Program-made: the position numbers and the translations under genes | Notes under the pieces: model-generated | The model's database searches: none | What the model was told of the DNA's origin: nothing | The model's input: the letters and a program-made list of their open reading frames with translations, nothing else | Source of the DNA: Enterobacteriaceae bacterium | Lineage (GTDB): Bacteria > Pseudomonadota > Gammaproteobacteria > Enterobacterales > Enterobacteriaceae | Direction of reading: 5' to 3' | Assembly (NCBI GenBank): GCA_031261005.1 | Contig: JAISKF010000026.1 | Location: 1-45,634, forward strand | DNA length: 45,634 bases | Part shown: positions 10,402 through 19,000 of the stretch, one piece after another | Position numbering within the stretch: position 1 is the first letter of the stretch | Layout of the letters: each line of letters begins with the position of its first letter

Positions 10402-11241
10402 TTACCGGGGGACCCCCTGCTGGAATAGCAACATATGCTCTTCTTTACTCATATCAAATTCTTGACGTTCTAACCAGTATTCGTACGCAATGCATTCGAG
10501 ATAGAACTCATAGTTAAATTTCGATGTATGCTTGTTCAATAAAGCTTGTATGCATATCAAAATAATCCTTGTAGCTCTTTTGATTATTTGAAATAAATTA
10601 CTCCATACTTGCATTGAACAATCGTAATCAGATGTAAGATTTATTGGTATTGTCCCATGAGCATAATGATTCCTAAGAAGCCTGATGGTGTCTAAAGCTC
10701 TGCATTTATGCCCCTCTTCATAGAAATCTAGATATTTGAATTCACTGTTGTGATTTTTTATATATGTTTTCACTAAATCTTCTAAGGTATTTAAATAATG
10801 ATAGAAATGTTTTGGAAGAAGGCTGTCTTCAATGCTGCTAAATAAAACTATAGTCTTAACGCTAGGTTTGTTAGGTGTTTCATTACGTGGGTGAAAGCTT
10901 TTGCTATAATAAAGGCTCATCAGTTTATAGGTTTCTTCTAGTGCATTGCATGTAAAAATAAACCGTGTTAACTCTGTTATATAAGCCGTATTATATTTGC
11001 CTTCTGAATTTAATAAAGCAGCTGTGGGCTCACAGGTAAACATACTAAATAGTTCATGCTTCCAAGCCGAAACTTCTACGTTTTCAAGCATGGAAGCTAA
11101 TTTCAACCATTCACTAATTGCGTATGTTTTCTCTTCGAGCTCACCACAGTAACATGAAGTAAAAAGAGCCAGTTCATGTGTGTGATTTGATATATCAGCC
11201 AACAAGCTGCATTTATCACATTTTTCGGCACGCATAGTCAT
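10402..11241 (-). CDS. Uncharacterised protein with HEPN-type R-x4-H motif
   Basis: A 279-residue protein I do not recognise by name. Near the C-terminal third it has LLRNHYAHG, an R190-N-x3-H195 motif in a helical context, the signature of HEPN-fold ribonucleases common in defence and toxin systems. The N-terminus has cysteines in CxxC and CxC spacing (C8, C11, C30, C32) that might bind metal. Its ATG overlaps the stop of the upstream integrase fragment (ATGA), so it was probably translated from the integrase message. The slot between a phage integrase and its tRNA site often holds defence genes. An HEPN ribonuclease or abortive-infection role is inference. Confidence 0.6.
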   Translation of the reverse strand: MTMRAEKCDKCSLLADISNHTHELALFTSCYCGELEEKTYAISEWLKLASMLENVEVSAWKHELFSMFTCEPTAALLNSEGKYNTAYITELTRFIFTCNALEETYKLMSLYYSKSFHPRNETPNKPSVKTIVLFSSIEDSLLPKHFYHYLNTLEDLVKTYIKNHNSEFKYLDFYEEGHKCRALDTIRLLRNHYAHGTIPINLTSDYDCSMQVWSNLFQIIKRATRIILICIQALLNKHTSKFNYEFYLECIAYEYWLERQEFDMSKEEHMLLFQQGVPR

Positions 11242-11700
11242 GACCTTATTGAGACAAGAGGATTTAATTTAACTGCGTCTTCCAAATGATCTGGAGCGAA
11301 ATGGGCGTATCGCATTGTCATTTTGATGTCGGTATGACCGAGCACACGTTGCAAGACCAGAATATTACTACTATTCATCATAAAGTGGCTGGCAAAGGTG
11401 TGGCGCAATACATGGGTAAGCTGTCCGGCAGGCAACTCAATGTTAGTGCGTTGCAGTGCCGAACGAAAAGCGCCATAGCAATTCTGGAATAAGCTACCAT
11501 GAATGAGCCTTGTTTTTAGCTGGTAATTCTTCATAAAGCTCTTTACTGATTGGCACCGTGCGATTCTTCTTACCTTTAGTGTAGTTATAGGTAATTTTAT
11601 ATTTTGATAGCTGTGATTTCTTGAGGCCTTCGGCCTCAGACCAGCGAGCACCAGTTGCAAGGCATATTTTTACAACGGATACTAAATCAGGGTGTTCGTG
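11238..11700 (-). pseudogene. P2-type phage integrase, C-terminal fragment with frameshift
   Basis: Two frames together give the catalytic half of a tyrosine recombinase of the P2/186 type. From about 11697 the frame reads EHPDLVSVVKICLATGARWS, then KKNRTVPISKELYEELP. After a shift around 11500-11525 the second frame reads LTHVLRHTFASHFMMN, VLGHTDIKMTMRYAHFAP and ends at 11238. The catalytic Arg (ATGARWSE), HxxR, H and Tyr positions are visible. The N-terminal half is missing; sequence of the P4-type integrase begins immediately upstream. It is inactive as read. Its 3' end overlaps the HEPN-motif gene. Confidence 0.85.
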
Positions 11701-11783
11701 TCACTTGTAAGTATAGAACCGAGTATATATGCCGGTTCGATAATGGTTGTATACTCACAGCGGCACATGGAAGGAGAACTTTT

Positions 11784-12821
11784 ATGGCTCTGACAAATAT
11801 CAAAGTGTGTTCTGCAAAACCGCAGGAAAAGGAGTACAACACCCTTGTCGATGGGGATGCATGTTTTTGCTTATTCACCCTAACGGCTCAAAATATTGGC
11901 GGTTCCGCTTTCGCTTCGGAGGCAAGCAGCACCTGATAGCATTTGGTGTTTATCCTGAAACCTCTTTAGCGGATACTAAGCATAAGAGGGAATAAACCAG
12001 AAAGCTGGTAGCTGCTGGTATTGATCCGCGTGAACATAAACGTGCTGTGAAAAAAGAACAGGCTAAAGAGTCTATTACCTTTGAGTCAGTTGCCAGAGAG
12101 TGGCATGCAAATGGTCAGAGGACCACAGTCGGCGTGTGCTGAATAGTCTGGAATACAATCTGTTCCCCGCTATTGGCAAGAGTAGTATCGAAGAGCTAAA
12201 AACTCGTGACCTGCTTGCGCCAATAAAAGTTGTAGAAGCGACAGGTAGATTTGAACTTCAGCAGCGAACCACCGCAATCATGCGTTATGCAGTACAAAGT
12301 GGTCTGATAGATTATAACCCCGCGCAAGAAATAGCTGGAGCAGTCGCTTCAAGTAATCGTGTTCATCGTTCGGCGTTTGAGCCAAAACGCATACCTGAAC
12401 TACTCCACCGAATTGATGGTTACACGAGACGCCCTTTGACCCGCCTGACTGTTGAGCTCACTTTGTTAATCTTCATTCGTTCCAGTGAATTACACTTCGC
12501 GCAACATAACCCTCGTAATTCTATGAGTGAAAACACGGTGAACAAGGCGCTGCGTGGAGTATGACACGAAGGTTGAGGTTTGTGGTCACGGCTTCAGGGC
12601 AATGACCTGCAGTTCATTGATTGAATCAAGTTTATGGTCGAGGGATGCGGTAAAACGTCAGATGAGCCATATGGAGCGTAACTCAGTACATGCGGCTTAC
12701 ATTCATAAGGCTGGAGCGTCGTTTGATGTTGCAATGGTGGGCGGATTATCTGGATGCGAATCGGGAGATGGGGGTTAGTCCGTTTGATTTTGCCAAGATA
12801 GCTGTGGCGTTAAAACGCTAA
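11784..12821 (+). pseudogene. Decayed P4-type integrase
   Basis: Starts with AAGGAG and ATG, then MALTNIKVCSAKPQEKEYN, as in P4-family island integrases. Later pieces in shifting frames are recognisable: FLLIHPNGSKYWRFRFRFGG, GVYPETSLAD, AAGIDPREHKRAVK, WSEDHSRRVLNSLE, NSMSENTVNKALRG, VEVCGHGFRAM, QMSHMERNSVHAAYIHKA, LQWWADYLDANREMG. Visible lesions are a frameshift near 11858, TAA at 11993, a frameshift near 12110, an internal deletion near 12503 removing roughly 70 residues with part of the catalytic core, and frameshifts near 12552 and 12715. It probably brought in the island next to leuX and can no longer excise it. Confidence 0.92.
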
Positions 12822-12843
12822 GACGGTGTAAAAGAAAGCAATA

Positions 12844-12875
12844 GAGCCTACCGTCACACTTTGTTAGGTAGGCTC
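12844..12875 (+). terminator. Hairpin downstream of the integrase pseudogene
   Basis: Perfect 9-base stem GAGCCTACC (12844-12852) and GGTAGGCTC (12867-12875) around a 14-base loop. No strong T run follows, so it may be a factor-dependent terminator or processing hairpin. It separates the integrase from the dpt operon. Confidence 0.5.
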
Positions 12876-13035
12876 GTTGGTGAAAGTTGACTGCTATCCC
12901 ATGATGGTAGATGCTCGCTTATTGATTCCTAGTTATTCGACAAACCGCTGAGCGTACCTGAAGAAAAAGGTATATGGTGCTCAATTGTAATCTTGTATAG
13001 AATAAGGGTATTCTTTCTTTAGAGAACATGAAGTT

Positions 13036-14685
13036 ATGAGTGCGATCACATTACGTAAAGCATTGGGTGTACTTGCGAAGTCATCTTCATTTTCTGTTAC
13101 CACGGTGACAGATCGACAAAAGGATGAATTCGATCAGTTAAAGTCACAACTCTTTGTAAAGCAAGACATTGAGACGGATTTGCAACGTTACCTGGATACC
13201 GCGAAGCTTGGTGAAATAATTTTTTTGTGCGGTAGTAGCGGAGATGGAAAATCCGAGATTTTAACTCGATGTAAGTCAGATCCCCATTATCAGCACAAGT
13301 TTAGCTTCCACCTTGATGCAACACATAGTTTTGCCCCTCGCCAGTCAGCCATCGATGCATTGAACGATTTGTTTGATGGTCATCATCACCAAGCGCAACC
13401 TCTGCTTATTGGCATTAATACTGGCATGCTAGCTAATTTCGCTAGAGAAGGTGCTGCGCGCCACCAGGCGATTCGTTCAACCATTGATTCATTTTTGTCT
13501 GCAAAGCAGGACGGTAATGGCCCTTATCAGTTGGCAAATTGTTCTTTCTATGATTTCGAGCACTATCCTAAATTTCAGTTCGATAAAAATAAGCAGTACT
13601 CATCTTTTATCAAGGAGTTACTAATAAATTTAACAAAGGATGAAGATAAAAATTTGTTTTATTTTATTTTCAGGGCTGAAGAAGTAACTAATCCTCATCT
13701 GAAAGAAGTTGCAAACTTTAAGTTGCTTTGTATGCCTGGTGTGCAGGATGTGTTAATTACTCAGCTATTTAAAGCTCGGTTAGCTAAAGACCAATTTGTA
13801 ACAACCAGAACGCTGCTAGATTTTTTTCATCATCTGTTGATGGGACCAGGTTACTTATTTGATAACCTCTTCACTGGTGCAGAAAATGATCTGATCAAAA
13901 AAGTTTCCGATTTTGATCCCGCCAGATTACACACCTATGAACTCGATCAGTTCATTTTGCGCTATGAGCTTGGACTGGTTGACGCCGATCTCGATGATTT
14001 TTTAGTCGCACTAGAACCTTTACACATTAAGTTTGATCGCCAGTGCGTTAGACCAGGTGATGCAACCTCATTGATCCGGCTTTTCTGGCTGTTGCAGCAC
14101 GAGCCGTTGGGGAATGATTATTACCGGAAATTTTCCGCGTTCTTTAACGAATCGTTGCTTGAACGTTACTCAGAAATCTGGCATTTGCATAGAAATTACA
14201 CAGCAGATCCGGAGCAAAAAAGGTCATTGAATCGCTTCTATGCTTTTGAGCTTATCGCAGGTATCCAGCGCTACGCTAACCGCAAAGCACCTGAATTAAG
14301 TATGCAAAAAGAAGAGTTCTTTTTGGGTGAGTTTGGCGGGGTTAAAATAACGGCGCCGGTAGATATAAAGCCTGACTGGGACTCTATTCGCAACAAACAT
14401 ACAGCTCATTCAACGGGCTTTGATGTTTATTTAAAAGTTGGACCAAATTCACTGCCGCATATCCATATCGGACTGAATTTGTTTGAATTATTGGAAAAGC
14501 TGAATAATGGTTATCGTCCGAATAAATACGATAAAAATGCCATCGTGTTACTAGATGAAATTGTTGAGTTGATTTCGGAACAGGCTAAATTCAGCAGTGA
14601 AATAAAATTTTATGATGGCGGACAACGTATTTATCGTGCAAAAGCAGATGACGATATGATTACTATTAGCGGTATGGAGGGTTAG
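13036..14685 (+). CDS. dptF: DNA phosphorothioation-dependent restriction protein DptF
   Basis: First gene of the restriction arm (DptFGH, also called DndFGH) that, with DndBCDE, distinguishes phosphorothioate-marked self DNA from foreign DNA. The 549-residue protein has a P-loop, GSSGDGKS at residues 66-73 inside FLCGSSGDGKSEIL, consistent with an ATPase. Recognition of DptF rests on this N-terminal pattern, the size and the following genes. It is followed after 4 bases by dptG, whose GGAGG ribosome site lies in the last codons of dptF. The region upstream (12876-13035) must hold the promoter; I see no confident boxes. Confidence 0.88.
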   Translation: MSAITLRKALGVLAKSSSFSVTTVTDRQKDEFDQLKSQLFVKQDIETDLQRYLDTAKLGEIIFLCGSSGDGKSEILTRCKSDPHYQHKFSFHLDATHSFAPRQSAIDALNDLFDGHHHQAQPLLIGINTGMLANFAREGAARHQAIRSTIDSFLSAKQDGNGPYQLANCSFYDFEHYPKFQFDKNKQYSSFIKELLINLTKDEDKNLFYFIFRAEEVTNPHLKEVANFKLLCMPGVQDVLITQLFKARLAKDQFVTTRTLLDFFHHLLMGPGYLFDNLFTGAENDLIKKVSDFDPARLHTYELDQFILRYELGLVDADLDDFLVALEPLHIKFDRQCVRPGDATSLIRLFWLLQHEPLGNDYYRKFSAFFNESLLERYSEIWHLHRNYTADPEQKRSLNRFYAFELIAGIQRYANRKAPELSMQKEEFFLGEFGGVKITAPVDIKPDWDSIRNKHTAHSTGFDVYLKVGPNSLPHIHIGLNLFELLEKLNNGYRPNKYDKNAIVLLDEIVELISEQAKFSSEIKFYDGGQRIYRAKADDDMITISGMEG

Positions 14686-14689
14686 CAGA

Positions 14690-16012
14690 ATGTATCCTAT
14701 CGCAACCGAGTTAAAAGTGGGTAACAATCAACTGGATAGTTACCTGCCGGTACGCAATAAAAACAATGATGTTAACTGGCAATTTGTCACCGGTTTGGTT
14801 CTTAGTCACGCCCTGAAACGTAAAATCGAATCCTACGATCCTGACCAATTCCGTGATGATTGTAAAATGCATATGCAAGAGCTGCTTGATGAGCCCGCAT
14901 TCTGGTCGGTGCTGGAACGGATGTATTTTTCCAGCCGGGATATTTTCCGTGTCTCCCCACTTTTCTTACTTTTTCACGCTCAGTTTGTGGGTGAAAAAAT
15001 AAACGCAGGTTCAACGGCAGATAAACGTCTTGGTACGCTGTTTGCCAATTTGATGGGCGATTTTAGCCTTCGTTATCCCATACAGGACAGGTTGAACTTC
15101 ATTGAGCAGCAAATGTTGAATAAGCTCAATGAAAAAATAAAATTGCTGGTGAAAGGACCATTTGCCGAAGAGCAATCCTATCTTCCATATATGGCAGTCT
15201 GTTTTCAGTCTGACCTGGAATTTTTGGCGGAACATCCACAATATCTCTTGCAAGAACTGACCAATACCCTGCGGTTGTATGCCTTTAGCTGGTGTACTCA
15301 ACTAGCTCTCAATCTGGATAACTGGAGAGATGGTGAGCCGCAAAGTAAATCGCTATTCTTTATTCTCGATAGTGAAAAAGCCAGTTCTGAGAGGGATCAA
15401 ATTAAACGCTTTGGTTATAAATGGTTTGCTGGGCAGAGTGAAAAACTGTTCCCGATACTTTCTGCGCTGGAGGTTTTGCAATGGGGAAAAGGACAGAAAA
15501 AGCGTCCGTTATGGCAGATTTATCAAGACACTCTGAATGATTCAGACTCATCTTCTCAGGTATTAAATGACCTTAACGATTATTTGCAGGACTTTATTGT
15601 GGATCGTGGACTTCCGCTTCGTGACCGCGCAACAAACCTGGAAAGTGCCTTCAAACAGCTACTATCCGTTGCCGTAGAGCAGTTCCAGGGTAAAAAAACT
15701 GACCGCGCGACGGTAAACCGTAAATACGTTAATGAGCTGGAAAACCAGATTTGCACTGATTTCATTCAGGTACGTGGTCGGGCGGGGAAAGTGCTGGTGC
15801 TGAATCAGGATCGTCTGCTGTTACTGACTAATCTCACCGTGGGCAAAAATAACAAACTCCGCCTGCATGAACTGCTGCATGGTTTTGAACAGCGCGGTTT
15901 TTATCTGGATAACCAGTCGGCGCAAACGCTGGTGGCGTTTTATGAACGCATGGGAAATGTAGAGCGAATGAGTGACAGTGGAGACGCCGTGTATGTCCGT
16001 AAAACAGTATGA
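14690..16012 (+). CDS. dptG: DNA phosphorothioation-dependent restriction protein DptG
   Basis: Middle component of the DptFGH restriction complex. The 440-residue protein has no motif I can name; recognition is by position between DptF and DptH, size, and the N-terminus MYPIATELKVGNNQLDSYLP. A strong GGAGG precedes the ATG. Its 3' end overlaps the start of dptH, indicating translational coupling. The biochemical role of DptG in the family is poorly defined. Confidence 0.85.
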   Translation: MYPIATELKVGNNQLDSYLPVRNKNNDVNWQFVTGLVLSHALKRKIESYDPDQFRDDCKMHMQELLDEPAFWSVLERMYFSSRDIFRVSPLFLLFHAQFVGEKINAGSTADKRLGTLFANLMGDFSLRYPIQDRLNFIEQQMLNKLNEKIKLLVKGPFAEEQSYLPYMAVCFQSDLEFLAEHPQYLLQELTNTLRLYAFSWCTQLALNLDNWRDGEPQSKSLFFILDSEKASSERDQIKRFGYKWFAGQSEKLFPILSALEVLQWGKGQKKRPLWQIYQDTLNDSDSSSQVLNDLNDYLQDFIVDRGLPLRDRATNLESAFKQLLSVAVEQFQGKKTDRATVNRKYVNELENQICTDFIQVRGRAGKVLVLNQDRLLLLTNLTVGKNNKLRLHELLHGFEQRGFYLDNQSAQTLVAFYERMGNVERMSDSGDAVYVRKTV

Positions 16013-19000
16013 AACCTATCTGGCGGAAACCTTTATTGAATGGGTTGGCGGTATCATCCAGCCGGGCGAGCGCTACCAGTTCAAATCTCCCGATCCCGAT
16101 AATGCTTTAAAACTCTGGGAAGCATTCGTCTCTCTGTCGGACGGCAATCAGCTGGAAATTGCACCAGGGCAACATATTGATTGCCTCCCCTGCAATGGCA
16201 TTCAGCTTATTCCGGTACTGCACGGTGCTGAGGCTCCGGCATTCACAGAAAACTATATTTCTCATCTGCGTGATGAAGTGGCCGGGCGCAGCGGCGTTTT
16301 TGCCCAAACGGCGCTGTTGATTATTCATAACAGTATGCTCGATACCCTGATTAACAGCACGAAAGATGTGGCGGCACCGGATGCTATCTGGTATCCACAA
16401 ACCTTCAGCCATCAACTGGAAAAGCTCATTACCACCGATAGTAAACGTTCGGAATTGTCTCGCTGTTTGCTGGAGGATCAACTAGCGACGGTACTGGATG
16501 AGGGGGCGACCGTCTTTGGTTTCTCGTCTTTGTATCGCTTGCTGGATGATGGCAATCTGGATTTTTCCAAGCTTCATCTGTTTAAAGATGATGAACTACT
16601 GAACTATAGCCAGAAACAGCTACGCACCCGGCTGAATGAAAACCGGAAATTATACCGCCAGATAGAAGACAGCGTTGAACGCTACAGTGGGCAACTGGAG
16701 AATGTACTGACTGAATTCAGTACCAAGTTCATTCAGGAGCACTTCGTCGATAAAGAAGACTGGCGTGAGCTCGATTTCTCCGACTATAGGAAAGAGAAAG
16801 AACAGAATAGTGAACAAAAACTGGTACTGGAGAACGTTTCTGTCGAAAACGGCGAGATTTGGCAACGGGCGAAAAGCGCCAGTAAGGCAGGCAAATGTGA
16901 CATCAGTCTGCTGGTGCAAGTACAGCCAGGACAATCAAAAGCGGAGTTGGAGTTCAGCTTTCAGGGCAACGATCTTCAGGATGACCAGATAAAGATTGCC
17001 CATCATCGCCAGTTAAAGAACATGTCTTTCTGGCGCACCAGTCGGGCAGGAGGCAAGACTTCCCGCATTATGGCGTCGGTGCCTTTTGACGGGCATCCAT
17101 GTTTCTTTAGTCTCGAACTAATCAACCGCAATAATTCAGCCGAAGAGTATAAGTTCCGCTTGCTGCTGGTCGAGCAGGGACAATTCTGGCTAAATGATAT
17201 TCAGCACTGCTACCGCATTGAGCCAGGTAAAGAGCAAATAACTCTACAACTGGAAGATAACACGCTGCGTATTGCCGAGTCTGGCAACCTGACCTGTACG
17301 TTGGATGATGAGAGCGAAGACATCGACTGCCAGCATTATGCTCAGGTGAATTTTGAGACGCTGGCGAATCAAAGTGACCTGGTGCAGTTTGTGCTCATTT
17401 CCGGCGATTCTCACCTGTCGTTTAACATCGAGGGGCCGGGAGCAGAGGAAGGGCTAACGTTGCCGCTGCTTTTTGACCAAAGTCGTTTCAATAAGTTGTT
17501 CAAAGAAGAGGGCAATGCAACCTGGAACCGACTAAAAGGGCGCATCATACTTGATAATACTGAACACAAGGTCGTCGGTGTTCGTCAGCAGTTGTTGATG
17601 CTGGAAGCCTCATTAATTGAGCGACGTCTGCTGGGTACGGGAAGTGACGATAGCGAGTTTACGCTGGATGAACTTTTTACCAGTTCCCCCGATCTCCATA
17701 ACGCCTATGAGCAGTTATTTGCCTACTATCAGCGTCGTAACACTCTGCCGAGTCTGGTATCGTGGTCAGCGGAATATCGCACACTGGTTAGCTACATTGT
17801 TACTACGTTTGAACTGGCAGTCCAGCAAATCGGCCTGAGCAGAGCGCTGACAGCGCAGGAGAAACGTCTTCTGCATCTGGGGATCTGCCGCAATGATAGC
17901 CATGAGCGCCTTTCTCCGCTGCATCCGCTAGTACTGGCCTATCATCTACAACTGGCAGAAACTATCGTTGCGGAGTTGGAAAAGCTCGCTTCAGCTTCAT
18001 TTGCCACATTGCCTCCGATTACCCTCGATCGCCTGATGGTTTCTGGTTTAATGCCGTTTGTTTACCACAGTGAACATGAATATGCACAATTACAGCCGGT
18101 GGAAGAGAACCGCTTCTGGATTGATGTGGTTCCTCAGCGGCAGGTTAGTCATGACTACATTAAGCGTCTGGTAAAAGACAAACTCAATGAGTTCACGGAT
18201 GCCTACGCTCGATTGTTCCAGAGCGCCGGAAACAATGCGTTAATTATCAATGCTATTAATCAGGGTAATGCTAAAGAGCTGTTTTTGGGATTAGTGGAAT
18301 ATTTTAAGCAGGAAAAAGAGCACGCTATTTCGGTGCATGTGAACTGCTACGATGAACGTCTGCTGCCCAATATGTTCGATCACTTTGCCGAAAGTAGTAG
18401 CTATGAGCAGCTTAAGAATGATCTCGACCTGAATAGCGGCGTATGGCGGGCGGAAGCGGATATGCTTATTGACTTGCTGCGCAGCAGGTTAACGTTCAGC
18501 AAGTTTGTCCTACCGTCAGAAAGTGACAAGCTGACCTATGCACATCTGGCATTTTTCACCAATACGGCACCAGTGGATTGCCGCCAGATCCGTATTGAAG
18601 ATGCGTCCAGCGGGGTACTGTGTCATGGGTTGATCGCTGGGGAAGGTGCTGAAACGCAAGGGGATGCCTATTTTACCGCGTTTGGCTTGCGTGATGTGGA
18701 TACTAAATCTTATTGCGCCCTGCGTCTTGCCCGACTAATCGGCTGCCTGTGGCAACCCGCACGTCAAAGCAACAGCCAGTACCACGGACAGGGGATCGGC
18801 CTGGCCGTGAGCGGTAACTTTAAACAGCTACTCAATTACTCCTACAATAGTGCGCTCTGGACCACCATCATTGATCCTAAAGTCACCCTCGACTTTTTCA
18901 CCAGCCAGAAAGATGTGATTCTTATCCACTATTCTGACCAATACAGCAGTTGTGCGGGCTACGATGCCGTCACCGTCACTAAGCAGGTTGATCTGTTCTT

